Assembly: GCF_029633865.1 (NCBI RefSeq)
Contig: NC_079230.1
Location: 33,080,650 to 33,144,649, forward strand
Length of the DNA: 64,000 nucleotides
From: Lampris incognitus
Taxonomy: Eukaryota; Chordata; Actinopteri; Lampriformes; Lampridae
Direction: 5' to 3'
The notes below the pieces were generated by a model. The model saw nothing but the letters and a program-made list of their open reading frames with translations, was not told the DNA's origin and ran no database searches. Made by a program: the position numbers and the translations under genes. Shown here piece by piece: positions 1 to 11,725 of the stretch; the stretch's first letter is position 1; every line of letters begins with the position of its first letter.

Positions 1-613
1 TCACTGTATTGTTTATAAGGGTGGGGACACCTGCAGTCACTGTATTGTTTATAAGGGTGGGACACCTGCAGCCACTGTATTGTTTATAAGGGTGGGGACA
101 CCTGCAGGCACTGTATTGTTTATAAGGGTGGGGGCACCTGCAGTCACTGTATTGTTTATAAGGGTGGGGACACCTGCAGCCACTGTATTGTTTATAAGGG
201 TGGGGTACCTGCAGCCACTGTATTGTTTATAAGGGTGGGGACACCTGCAGCCACTGTATTGTTTATAAGGGTGGGGATACCTGCAGTCACTGTATTGTTT
301 ATAAGGGTGGGGACACCTGCAGTCACTGTATTGTTTATAAGGGTGGGACACCTGCAGCCACTGTATTGTTTATAAGGGTGGGGACACCTGCAGTCACTGT
401 ATTGTTTATAAGGGTGGGGGCACCTGCAGTCACTGTATTGTTTATAAGGGTGGGGACACCTGCAGCCACTGTATTGTTTATAAGGGTGGGGACACCTGCA
501 GCCACTGTATTGTTTATAAGGGTGGGGACACCTGCAGTCACTGTATTGTCTATAAGGGTGGGGACACCTGCAGTCACTGTCTTGTTTATAAGGGTGGGGA
601 CACCTGCAGTCAG
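1..613. repeat. 36-bp minisatellite, about 17 copies
   Basis: A 36-bp unit is repeated from the first base. Its core is cacctgcagtcactgtattg followed by tttataagggtgggga, and most units carry a PstI site (ctgcag). Variants are a T/C alternation after ctgcag (tcactg or ccactg) and 35-bp units lacking one g. The array is cut by the window edge, so its full length is unknown. Because 36 is divisible by three, the minus strand reads as a 12-residue peptide repeat (PHPYKQYSDCRC). The 35-bp units break that frame repeatedly, so I do not regard it as coding. Confidence 0.95.
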
Positions 614-636
614 GTGACATTGAAGAGGTCTCTTAG

Positions 637-735
637 AATCAGAATCAGAGACATTTTGTCATTTCATTTCATTTCATTTCATGCACTTGCACACATGACA
701 TGAAAGGACACACCGTTTCCCCCATCCCACAGCAG
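637..735. mobile_element. Degenerate interspersed-repeat fragment with ATTTC run
   Basis: The stretch begins agaatcagaatcagagacat, then has a short (atttc)n run, then a tract rich in gcacacatgac-like sequence. Its opening resembles the start of a related fragment near 41.62 kb (gatcagaatcaactttattg). I infer a common fish interspersed repeat, without an exact family. Confidence 0.35.
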
Positions 736-927
736 TGCAACACAAAGACAAAAACTACCAGAACTACAAGAACACACATATCCAAACAAACATATATCTA
801 AAGTCTAAACAGAAAAATCACTGTCCAGGAGAAGGAACGCCAGCCAGGATGACTGTTGGAACTGCCGGTCTGCATGGGCTAGCGGTTAGCTTAGCCTGCC
901 CCGCTTCCGCGTCCTGTCAGACCTCTT

Positions 928-3728
928 TTGTAATTAGCAATGAGTGGAAATGTTGATAAGGATGTCATTAGTTAGTGATAAGTTGAAATGTTGATAATGA
1001 TGTCATTAGTTAGCAATGAGTGGACATTTTGATAATGATGTCATTGGTTAGTGATGACTTGAAATTTTGATAATGATGTCATTAATTAGTGATGAGTTGA
1101 AATATTGATAATGATGTCATTGGTTAGTGATAAGTTGAAATGTTGATAATGATGTCATTAATTATTGATGAGTTGAAATGTTGATATGATGTCATTGGTT
1201 AGTGATAAGTTGAAATTTTGATAATGATGTCATTAATTAGCGATGAGTTGAAATGTTGATAATGATGTCATTAGTTAGAGATAAGTTGAAATGTTGATAA
1301 TGATGTCATTAGTTAGCAATGAGTGGAAATTTTGATAATGATGTCATTAGTTAGTGATAAGTTGAAATGTGGATAATGATGTCATTAGGTAGTGATAAGT
1401 TGAAATGTTGATAATGATGTCATTAGTTAGAGATAAGTTGAAATGTTGATAATGATGTCATTAGTTAGCGATAAGTTCAAATTTTGATAATGATGTCATT
1501 AATTAGCGATGAGTTGAAATGTTGATAATGATGTCATTAGTTAGAGATAAGTTGAAATGTTGATAATGATGTCATTAGTTAGCAATGAGTGGAAATTTTG
1601 ATAATGATGTCATTAGTTAGTGATAAGTTGAAATGTGGATAATGATGTCATTAGGTAGTGATAAGTTGAAATGTTGATAATGATGTCATTAGTTAGAGAT
1701 AAGTTGAAATGTTGATAATGATGTCATTAGTTAACGATAAGTTGAAATGTTGATAATGATGTCATTAGTTAGCGATGAGTTCAAATTTTGATAATGATGT
1801 CATTAGTTAACGATAAGTTGAAATGTTGATAATGATGTCATTAGTTAGCGATGAGTTCAAATTTTGATAATGATGTCATTAGTTAGTGATAAGTTGAAAT
1901 GTTGATAATGATGTCATTAGTTAGAGATAAGTTGAAATGTTGATAATGATGTCATTAGTTAGAGATAAGTTGAAATGTTGATAATGATGTCATTAGTTAG
2001 CAATGAGTGGAAATTTTGATAATGATGTCATTAGTTAGTGATGAGTTGAAATGTTGATAATGATGTCATTAGTTAGCGATGAGTGGAAATGTTGATAATG
2101 ATGTCATTAGTGATAAGTTGAAATGTTGATAATGATGTCATTAGTTAGTGATAAGTTGAAATGTTGATAATGATGTCATTAATTAGCGATGAGTTGAAAT
2201 GTTGATAATGATGTCATTAGTTAGTGATAAGTTGAAATGTTGATAATGATGTCATTAGTTAGAGATAAGTTGAAATTTTGATTAGGATGTCATTAGTTAG
2301 TGATGAGTTGAAATATTGATAATAATGTCATTAGTTAGTGATGAGTTGAAATGTTGATAATGATGTCATTAGTTAGTGATAAGTTGAAATGTTGATAATG
2401 ATGTCATTAGTTAGTGATGAGTTGAAATATTGATAATGATGTCATTAGTAAGTGATAAGTTGAAATGTTGATAATGATGTCATTAGTTAGTGATAAGTTG
2501 AAATGTTGATAATGATGTCCTTAGTTAGTGATGAGTTGAAATGTTGATAATGATGTCATTAGTTAGAGATAAGTTGAAATGTTGATAATGATGTCATTAG
2601 TTAGTGATAAGTTGAAATGTTGATAATGATGTCATTAGTTAGTGATGAGTTGAAATATTGATAATGATGTCATTAGTTAGTGATAAGTTGAAATGTTGAT
2701 AAAGATGTCATTAGTTAGCGATGAGTTGAAATGTTGATAATGATGTCATTAGTTAGTGATAAGTTGAAATTTTGATAATGATGTCATTGGTTAGTGATAA
2801 GTTGAAATTTTGATAATGATGTCATTAATTAGAGATGAGTTGAAATGTTGATAATGATGTCATTAGTTAGTGATAAGTTGAAATGTTGATAATGATGTCA
2901 TTAGTTAGAGATAAGTTGAAATTTTGATTAGGATGTCATTAGTTAGTGATAAGTTGAAATGTTGATAATGATGTCATTAGGTAGTGATAAGTTGAAATGT
3001 TGATAATGATGTCATTAGTTAGTGATAAGTTGAAATGTTGATAATGATGTCATTAATTAGCGATGAGTTGAAATGTTGATAATGATGTCATTAGTTAGTG
3101 ATAAGTTGAAATGTTGATAATGATGTCATTAGTTAGAGATAAGTTGAAATTTTGATTAGGATGTCATTAGTTAGTGATGAGTTGAAATATTGATAATAAT
3201 GTCATTAGTTAGTGATGGGTTGAAATGTTGATAATGATGTCATTAGTTAGTGATAAGTTGAAATGTTGATAATGATGTCATTAGTTAGTGATGAGTTGAA
3301 ATATTGATAATGATGTCATTAGTAAGTGATAAGTTGAAATGTTGATAATGATGTCATTAGTTAGTGATAAGTTGAAATGTTGATAATGATGTCCTTAGTT
3401 AGTGATGAGTTGAAATGTTGATAATGATGTCATTAGTTAGAGATAAGTTGAAATGTTGATAATGATGTCATTAGTTAGTGATAAGTTGAAATGTTGATAA
3501 TGATGTCATTAGTTAGTGATGAGTTGAAATATTGATAATGATGTCATTAGTTAGTGATAAGTTGAAATGTTGATAATGATGTCCTTGGTTAGTGATAAGT
3601 TGAAATGTTGATAATGATGTCATTAGTTAGCGATCAGTTGAAATGTTGATAATGATGTCATTAGTTAGCGATGAGTTGAAATGTTGATAATGAGGTCATT
3701 AGGTAGTGATGAGTTGAAATTTTGAAAA
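928..3728. repeat. 38-bp AT-rich minisatellite, about 73 copies
   Basis: The unit reads tgataatgatgtcattagtt then agtgataagttgaaatgt. Units vary at fixed points: ttagtgat, ttagagat, ttagcgat or ttagcaat; ataagttg or atgagttg; gttgat, attgat or tttgat. Blocks of variants recur at about 266 bp (7 units, for example the gtggataatg/ggtagtg units near 1.37 and 1.63 kb) and at 874 bp (23 units, the gattaggatg unit at 2.28 and 3.155 kb). These indicate higher-order duplication. No frame stays open because 38 is not a multiple of three. Confidence 0.95.
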
Positions 3729-4221
3729 GTTGGAATCAGTTGGACAGTATGGTTCATTTCAAGCTATGCAGAACCAAAAAATGAAACAAACATGTTTATT
3801 AAATTAACTGCGCAATAAAAAATGACCTTACTTTTGCCGTTTTTTTCTTAGTAAAATTCAACTTGGAAAATTGTCAAGATTAATTAGTCTAATATCTTTT
3901 AATGGTCTGGGTAATTAATTCTGCGAGGCTGGCAATACTGAATAATAAAAGAGGTCAGTAAAAGTGGAAGTGGAGTGAAATGGTATGTCTTCTTTCAAAT
4001 GTCATTTGTACCAACAGGATGGCTACAATAAAGTCCAACACCACTTTCCCCCCTTTAGATAATATCTTCTCTTGAGGAGAAGGCAGGTCTTTCACTCATC
4101 GGACGTCCGTGGAGCCTTTAGTGGGGCACCAGTGGGAATGAACGTGTTATGACTGTGCAGCTCGTGGATCCACGGGGAGAGTTGACCCACAGTCTGCAAA
4201 TCATAATCTAATAATAACTAA
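3729..4221. other. Unique spacer, no gene seen
   Basis: This is AT-rich single-copy sequence. It includes aataaa-like hexamers but no convincing exon, RNA gene or mobile element. Confidence 0.5.
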
Positions 4222-4497
4222 TAATCCTGTGGACCCAAGGACCACCGCCCGGGGACCACGGCCCAAGGACCACGGCCCAGGGATCACGGCCCGAGGACCA
4301 CGGCCCAGGGACCACGGCCCAGGGACCACGACCTAAGGACCACGGCCCAGGGACCACGGCCCGGGGCCCACGGCCCGGGGACCACGACCCGGGGACCACG
4401 GCCTAAGGACCACGGCCCAAGGACCACGACCCGGGGACCACGGCCCGGGGACCACGGCCCAAGGACCACGACCCGGGGACCACGGCCCTGCCTGGAG
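4222..4497. repeat. 14-bp GC-rich minisatellite, about 19 copies
   Basis: The unit is ggaccacggcccag with common variants ggaccacggcccaa, ggaccacgacccgg and ggaccacggcccgg. Every unit contains a CpG (cacgg or cacga), so the block is locally CpG-dense. The minus strand has G runs (ccgtggtcc with cgggg) that could favour secondary structure. The minus-strand peptide repeats are artefacts of the array. Confidence 0.93.
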
Positions 4498-5235
4498 CTG
4501 CGCCCGAAGAGCAAACAGCGAGGGCGGTGTGACAGGACGCGGAGGCGGGGCAGGCTAAGCTAACTGCTAGCTAGCCCACGCAGACCGTTGTTGGCTGTTT
4601 TTGCCTTGTTCTCTCTGTTCTGGTATCTTTTAGTGGTGTTGTTTGTGGAGGTGTTTTTGTCTTCTTGTGTTGCCCTGCTGTGGGCTGGGGGAAGGGGAAG
4701 GTGGTTCCTCCTGTGTGCGTACTAGCACATGAGATGAAAACACAGATAAACTCTTCCTGATTCCTGATTCCTGATTCCTGATTCCGGGTCTGCATAGCAC
4801 AGGCGAGATGGTATCCGCCATGGCGCGACTTACGCCCACTGCAAACTGTTAAGCTTGTTAGGTTGTGTTGAAAAGTAGAAGACCGATAAATCCCTGCTGT
4901 CGGTTTAGCGCCCCCCTCCCCCCCCAACAGGTGTCCCGATCTGCACAGCCCAGGATCTGCACAGTCCAGGACCTGCACAGCCTCTCTTAAAGCCGCCTCA
5001 TATGTCCTTCCAAACTCAACGCACCACCAAACCACCAGACTTCTTGTTCCGGGAAACAAAGGATCCGCATCAGATCCTGAAAACCCGAACCACGTGGAAA
5101 GCTCTGGCGAACTCGTGACTCCTGATCGGCCTTGATAATCCCAGCCGGAGGCTCGCGGAGACAGGCATCAATGGAGCGTTTGTTCCATCATCCCGGTGGG
5201 GATGCTGTAACGGCGAGGGACAAACGGATGGGGGC
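4498..5235. other. Mostly unique spacer with a small 7-bp repeat
   Basis: About four copies of cctgatt lie at 4757-4786. A c-run sits at 4913-4925. The rest is moderately GC-rich single-copy sequence in which I recognise no gene. Confidence 0.45.
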
Positions 5236-5239
5236 GTTA

Positions 5240-5600
5240 TGTCGTTACGTGACGCGTTATGAACGCTGGGTCATTACTTCTGTACAGGGATTTTGTTGAG
5301 AAACACGACGAGAGACAGTGGAGGGACATTGTCCAAGACACTTTTGTTCTGGACAAGGGGACATGCATCTGGAGAACAGATGCAAACAGAGGTGGACAGA
5401 CGCAACGTTTACACGGGACACCACATGGACGGCTGGTTACAATGTTAACACACAACTATTTATTGTTATTTTTTGTGTTTCTTTTGCTTTTTTATCTGTC
5501 TGTATTAGTGTGTACTGTATTCTGTTGTGTTGATGTTGTTGCACTGTTCTGCTGATGTCTCTTTGAAAACTTAATAAAAACGTAAGTGAGAAAAGAAAAG
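5240..5600 (+). mobile_element. Possible LINE 3' end remnant
   Basis: A T-rich stretch leads to ttgaaaacttaataaaaacg near 5562-5582, then an A-rich tail of aaaag repeats. A ttgaaaact(c/t)aataaaa ending is typical of the 3' end of fish L1-type retrotransposons. I see no reverse-transcriptase frame here, so the call rests on the tail alone. Confidence 0.3.
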
Positions 5601-5629
5601 AAAAGAATAACGACGAGAAAGCCCAACTT

Positions 5630-6350
5630 CACTTCTCCGCTCGCAACTCTGACGAAAGCCCGAAACCCAAACCCGCCAGCTGGCGGCGCGGTGGAGCAGC
5701 GAGGGACAGACGGCGGGCCGAGGAAAGGAGGGATTAGGTTGGAGAGGAGAAGAATAAGTAAGAGAAGCTCGCGCGGAAGGCTGCGGAGCACGCACGCGCT
5801 CCAGACAGGCTGGTCTAGCGGTCCTGGTGTGGAACCAGCACGAGAAGAGACGCGGCCCAGCTCCGTGACGGACGCTTTAACCAGCAGCTCACTATACCGG
5901 TCTAGATCTTCACTACACCGGTCTAGATCTTCACTACACCGGTCTAGATCTTCACTACACCGGTATAGATCTTCACTACACCGGTCTAGATCTTCACTAT
6001 CCCGGTCTAGATCTTCGCTACATCGGTCTAGATCTTCACTACACCGGACTAGATCTTCACTACACCGGTCTAGATCTTCACTATACCGGTCTAGACCTTA
6101 ACCAGAACCAACTTTACCGACGCTTCTCCGGCCGGAGCTAACGGACAAACAGCGCTCAACAACAACAACAACAACACAACTTCAACATGTGATGACAGAC
6201 AACGGCGCTGCGCTTGTGTGCGGAGGACACCGCTGTCTTCTGCTCATCGCTGTCGAAGAAAGTTCGCCTCGCTGAGACCTAAAACACCTTCCTCTTCCTC
6301 ATCCTCCTCCTCCTCATCTTCACGGCCCAGGTGAGCCCGTCCCCGGTCGA
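5630..6350 (+). promoter_or_regulatory. CpG-rich promoter-like block with putative non-coding first exon (donor after 6330)
   Basis: CpG dinucleotides are dense between about 5.63 and 6.34 kb, unlike the flanks. The block ends in ttcacggcccag|gtgagcccg, a strong splice donor (GT at 6331-6332) after a pyrimidine-rich CTC/CTT stretch. I infer a + strand promoter and 5' exon. ATGs upstream of the donor, for example at about 6194, run into stops before it (that frame ends near 6274), so the exon would be 5' UTR with small upstream ORFs. The next candidate exons on this strand lie near 33 kb, but linking them is speculative. Confidence 0.5.
5888..6102. repeat. 21-bp minisatellite in the CpG block, about 10 copies
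   Basis: The unit is tctagatcttcactacaccg plus one g. Most units contain overlapping XbaI (tctaga) and BglII (agatct) sites and a ccgg. Variants include tatagatct, cactatccc and cggactaga. A + strand frame reads RSRSSLH repeats through the array, but nothing supports translation. The array lies inside the putative 5' exon or promoter, so its copy number could affect the transcript leader. Confidence 0.9.
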
Positions 6351-6477
6351 CACTCCTACAGACACTTCTTACTTCCAGACTCTGGTGTTATTGTTGTGTA
6401 AACTAGCAGGCAACACCGAACACGCGGTTCTGGTGGCTTCTGCACATGGTTCTGATGTGAAACACCATGACCCTGAA

Positions 6478-6664
6478 CTACTGACCAGACTGTCGCTTGT
6501 AGAGCATCAATAAAACACTAATGAGCGTGCAGTACTGACCAGACCGTCGGTGTAGAGCATCAATAAAACACTAATGAGCGTGCAGTACTGACCAGACCGT
6601 CGGTGTAGAGCATCAATAAAACACTAATGAGCGTGCAGTACTGACCAGCCTGTCGGCTGTAGAG
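6478..6664. repeat. 53-bp tandem repeat, about 3.5 copies
   Basis: Consecutive copies read ctgaccagaccgtcggtgta, gagcatcaataaaacactaa, tgagcgtgcagta. The first and last copies diverge (gactgtcgctt, cctgtcggct). Each full copy contains aataaa, but it lies in a tandem unit and need not be a polyadenylation signal. The array starts about 150 bp after the putative donor at 6331. Confidence 0.9.
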
Positions 6665-6856
6665 CATCACAGCAGGCTGTAGTCAAGGCGCCCTTCCGGT
6701 GTTAATCCGCATGTTCTGCTCAGTAATCAGCAGCGGCTGTTGCTCACCGCTCACTGACCCGGACCCGGAGCCACCTTTGGATTTTATAGCGACACAACGG
6801 TGATATTCATTTAGAGGACAGCCAGCACGTCTCACCCTCATCCCACTCATCACTAG

Positions 6857-8562
6857 TATGGCGACTACTCACACTGACACCGTTTATGGTGACTACTCAC
6901 ACCGTTTATGGTGACTACTAACACCGTTTATGGTGACTACTCACACCGTTTATGGTGACTACTCACACCGTTTATGGTGACTACTGACACCGTTTATGGT
7001 GACTACTCACACCGTTTATGGTGACTACTAACACCGTTTATGGTGACTACTAACACCGTTTATGGTGACTACTCACACCGTTTATGGTGACTACTGACAC
7101 CGTTTATGGTGACTACTCACACCGTTTATGGTGACTACTGACACCGTTTATGGTGACTACTAACACCGTTTATGGTGACTACTGACACCGTCTATGGTGA
7201 CTACTCACACCGTTTATGGTGACTACTCACACCGTTTATGGTGACTACTCACACCGTTTATGGTGACTACTGACACCGTTTATGGTGACTACTAACACCG
7301 TTTATGGTGACTACTGACACCGTTTATGGTGACTACTAACACCGTTTATGGTGACTACTGACACCGTTTATGGTGACTACTGACACCGTTTATGGTGACT
7401 ACTCACACCGTTTATGGTGACTACTAACACCGTTTATGGTGACTACTGACACCGTTTATGGTGACTACTCACACCGTTTATGGTGACTACTCACACCGTT
7501 TATGGTGACTACTGACACCGTTTATGGTGACTACTCACACCGTTTATGGTGACTACTAACACCGTTTATGGTGACTACTGACACCGTTTATGGTGACTAC
7601 TCACACCGTTTATGGTGACTACTAACACCGTTTATGGTGACTACTGACACCGTTTATGGTGACTACTCACACCGTTTATGGTGACTACTAACACCGTTTA
7701 TGGTGACTACTCACACCGTCTATGGTGACTACTCACACCGTTTATGGTGACTACTCACACCGTTTATGGTGACTACTCACACCGTTTATGGTGACTACTA
7801 ACACCGTTTATGGTGACTACTCACACCGTTTATGGTGACTACTGACACCGTTTATGGTGACTACTGACACCGTTTATGGTGACTACTCACACCGTTTATG
7901 GTGACTACTGACACCGTTTATGGTGACTACTGACACCGTTTATGGTGACTACTCACACCGTTTATGGTGACTACTGACACCGTTTATGGTGACTACTCAC
8001 ACCGTTTATGGTGACTACTCACACCGTTTATGGTGACTACTCACACCGTTTATGGTGACTACTAACACCGTTTATGGTGACTACTGACACCGTTTATGGT
8101 GACTACTCACACCGTTTATGGTGACTACTCACACCGTTTATGGTGACTACTGACACCGTTTATGGTGACTACTAACACCGTTTATGGTGACTACTGACAC
8201 CGTTTATGGTGACTACTAACACCGTTTATGGTGACTACTAACACCGTTTATGGTGACTACTAACACCGTTTATGGTGACTACTAACACCGTTTATGGTGA
8301 CTACTGACACCGTTTATGGTGACTACTGACACCGTTTATGGTGACTACTAACACCGTTTATGGTGACTACTCACATCGTTTATGGTGACTACTAACACCG
8401 TTTATGGTGACTACTAACACCGTTTATGGTGACTACTAACACCGTTCATGGTGACTACTAACACCGTTCATGGTGACTACTAACACCGTTTATGGTGACT
8501 ACTCACACCGTTTATGGTGACTACTAACACCGTTCATGTTGACTACTAACACTGTTCATGGT
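6857..8562. repeat. 24-bp minisatellite with a three-state variant site, about 70 copies
   Basis: The unit is tatggtgactact-N-acaccgttta, where N is c, a or g. One base per unit is therefore freely polymorphic while the rest is almost invariant. Rare changes are gtcta for gttta and, near the 3' end, gttca. All frames are closed by tga, taa or tag in the unit. The edges decay into unique sequence near 6.86 and 8.56 kb. Confidence 0.95.
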
Positions 8563-8873
8563 TTGACCCAAACAGAACACAAAGGTGAAATAACCCGAGG
8601 TTCGGTGCCGCTTCACTCTCCAAACAAATCCAAGTGTAGATTGTACAGGAACATGTGTCCCGCATGCTGTCATGGCTGACAGGCTGCAGTGATGACGGGG
8701 GGGGGGTGCGGGGCCTCAGTCCACAGACAGGCTGAGGGGTCCGTTCCCACTTCCTCCATTAAACACAAGTAAACACGCCATTTACCACCACACAACCTGC
8801 TGATGAATCACACAAGTACCCGTACCTACCCTACTTTCAGCCTACACAATGCTGCATCACACACACTCTGAAC
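8563..8873. other. Spacer with a G run
   Basis: Single-copy sequence with a 10-base G run at about 8697-8706. No gene or element recognised. Confidence 0.45.
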
Positions 8874-11232
8874 AGGGACCAGACTAGCTTCTATTATGTG
8901 GACCAGACTAGTTTCTATTATGTGGACCAGCCTAGTTTCTATTATGTGGACCAGACTAGTTTGTAATATGTGGACCAGACTAGTTTGTAATATGTGGACC
9001 AGACTAGTTTGTGATATGGGGACCAGACTAGTTTGTAATATGTGGACCAGACTAGTTTGTAATATGTGGACCAGACTAGTTTGTAATATGTGGACCAGAC
9101 TAGTTTGTAATATATGGACCAGACTAGTTTGTAATATGTGGACCAGACTAGTTTGTAATATGGGGACCAGACTAGTTTCTGATATGTGGACCAGACTAGT
9201 TTGTAATATGTGGACCAGACTAGTTTGTAAGACGCGGACCAGACTAGCTTGTAATATGTGGACCAGGCTAGTTTGTAATATGTGGACTAGACTAGTTTGT
9301 AATATGTGGACCAGACTAGTTTGTAAGACGTGGACCAGACTAGCTTGTAATATGTGGACCAGGCTAGTTTGTAATATGTGGACTAGACTCGTTTGTAAGA
9401 TGTGGACCAGACTAGTTTGTAATATGTGGACCAGACTAGTTTCTATTATGTGGACCAGACTAGTTTGTAAGATGTAGACCAGGCTAGTTTCTAATATGTG
9501 GACCTGACTAGTTTGTAAGATGTGGACCAGACTAGTTTGTAATATGTGGACCAGACTAGTTTGTAATATGTGGACCTGACTAGTTTGTAAGACATGGACC
9601 AGACTAGTTTATAAGACGTGGACCAGACTACTTTCTAATATGTGGACCAGACTAGTTTGTAAGACGTGGACCAGACTAGCCTGTAATATGTGGACCAGGC
9701 TAGTTTGTAATATGTGGACTAGACTAGTTTGTAATATGTGGACCAGACTAGGTTGTAAGACATGGACCAGACTAGTTTCTATTATGTGGACCAGACTAGT
9801 TTGTAAGATGTAGACCAGGCTAGTTTGTAATATGTGGACCAGACTAGTTTGTAAGATGTGGACCAGACTAGTTTGTGATATGGGGACCAGACTAGTTTCT
9901 AATATGTGGACCAGACTAGTTTCTAATATGTGGACCAGACTATTTTGTAATGTGTGGACCAGACTAGTTTGTAAGATGTGGACCAGACTAGTTTGTAAGA
10001 TGTGGACCAGACTAGTTTGTAAGACGTGGACCAGACTAGTTTGTAATATGCGGACCAGACTAGTTTCTAATATGTGGACCAGACTAGTTTGTAAGATGTG
10101 GACCAGACTAGTTTCTAATATGTGGACCAGACTAGTTTCCAATATGTGGACCAGACTAGTTTCTAATATGTGGACCAGACTAGTTTGTAATATGTTGGTC
10201 AGACTAGTTTGTAATATGTGGACCAGACTAGTTTGTAATATGTGGGTCAGACTAGTTTGTAATATGTGGGTCAGACTAGTTTGTAAGATGTGGACCAAAC
10301 TAGTTTCTAATATGTGGACCAGACTAGTTTGTAAGATGTGGACCAGACTAGTTTGTAAGATGTGGACCAGACTAGTTTCTAATATGTGGACCAGACTAGT
10401 TTCTAATATGTGGACCAGACTAGTTTCTAATATGTGGACCAGACTAGTTTCTAATATGTGGACCAGACTAGTTTGTAAGATGTGGACCAGACTAGTTTGT
10501 AATATGTGGACCAGACTAGTTTGTAATATGTGGACCAGACTAGTTTGTAATATGTGGACCAGACTAGTTTGTGATATGGGGACCAGACTAGTTTCTAATA
10601 TGTGGACCAGACTCGTTTGTAAGATGTGGACCAGACTAGTTTGTAAGATGTGGACCAGACTAGTTTGTAAGATGTGGACCAGACTAGTTTGTAAGATGTT
10701 GACCGGACTAGTTTGTAAGACGTGGACCAGACTAGTTTGTAAGACGTGGACCAGACTAGTTTGTAATATGTGGACCAGACTAGTTTCTAATATGTGGACC
10801 AGACTAGTTTGTAATATGTGGACCAGACTAGTTTGTAAGATGTGGACCAGACTAGTTTGTAAGATGTGGACCAGACTAGTTTGTAATATGTGGACCAGAC
10901 TAGTTTGTAAGATGTGGACCAGACTAGTTTGTAAGATGTTGACCGGACTAGTTTGTAAGACGTGGACCAGACTAGTTTGTAAGACGTGGACCAGACTAGT
11001 TTGTAATATGTGGACCAGACTAGTTTCTAATATGTGGACCAGACTAGTTTGTAATATGTGGACCAGACTAGTTTGTAAGATGTGGACCAGACTAGTTTGT
11101 AAGATGTGGACCAGACTAGTTTGTAATATGTGGACCAGACTAGTTTGTAAGATGTGGACCAGACTAGTTTGTAAGATGTTGACCGGACTAGTTTGTAAGA
11201 CGTGGACCAGACTAGTTTGTAAGATGTGGGTG
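8874..11232. repeat. 24-bp SpeI-bearing minisatellite, about 98 copies
   Basis: The unit reads tgtggaccagactagtttgt then aata, aaga, ctaat or similar. Nearly every unit carries actagt (SpeI). The 3' part has a clear 240-bp higher-order repeat (10 units): the gatgttgaccgg variant recurs at about 10,696, 10,936 and 11,176 with identical neighbours. The period is a multiple of three, so long frames are open on both strands (MWTRLVCN on +, LVHILQTS on -). Two overlapping low-complexity frames on opposite strands argue against coding. Confidence 0.95.
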
Positions 11233-11376
11233 TATGTGACCCAGGAATGAGAAGGCAGGGAGAACAGTTTGAGTTGGACTTGGCTTGGTAACACAAGCAA
11301 CAGACTCTAAATACTTTACAGAAAGAGTCCACCTATGGGGGGAAAGTGTTGTATTCATGGCCATGACATTACCTGA

Positions 11377-11569
11377 GGCGGCACGGTGGCACAGTGGTTA
11401 GCAAGGTCGCCTCACAACAAGAAGGTCCTGGGTTCGAGTCCCGGGGTAGTCCAACGTTGGAGGTCGCCCCGGGTCGTCCTCTGTGTGGAGTTTGCATGTT
11501 CTCCCCGTGTCTGCGTGGGTTTCCTCCCACAGACGTGTAGGTCAGGTGACCCACCTGTACTGAATTGTC

Positions 11570-11623
<54 letters not shown>

Positions 11624-11725
11624 CCCTGTGATGGCCTGGCGGCCTGTCCAGGGTGTCTCCCCACCTGCCGCCCAGTGACTGCTGGGACAGGCTCCAGCGA
11701 CCCTGAGAGCAGGATGGATGGATGG
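11377..11725 (+). mobile_element. tRNA-derived SINE (family 1) whose tail has expanded
   Basis: Starts ggcggcacggtggcacagtg with an A-box-like tggcacagtgg, followed by a B-box-like ggttcgagtcc at about 11,432. This is the layout of a tRNA-derived RNA polymerase III promoter. The body includes ctctgtgtggagtttgcatg, a (tg)n tract at 11,568-11,621, and gatggcctggcggcctgtcc. It ends gagagcaggatggatgg and runs directly into the GATG/GATA array. Four other copies of the family lie on the + strand in this window. Confidence 0.85.

Noticed and set aside
5586..6101. A 171-codon frame with RSRSSLH repeats (SR-like protein)
   Set aside because: The repeats come from the 21-bp array in a CpG-rich block. 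There is no family match and the frame stops before the splice donor.
9609..11300. Long open frames on both strands (about 470 and 560 residues) in the 24-bp array
   Set aside because: They overlap on opposite strands and consist only of an eight-residue repeat. The 24-bp period keeps them open by chance.
11377..11450. tRNA gene at the SINE head
   Set aside because: A and B box-like motifs are present, but the sequence continues as a SINE body with no tRNA 3' half or cloverleaf.
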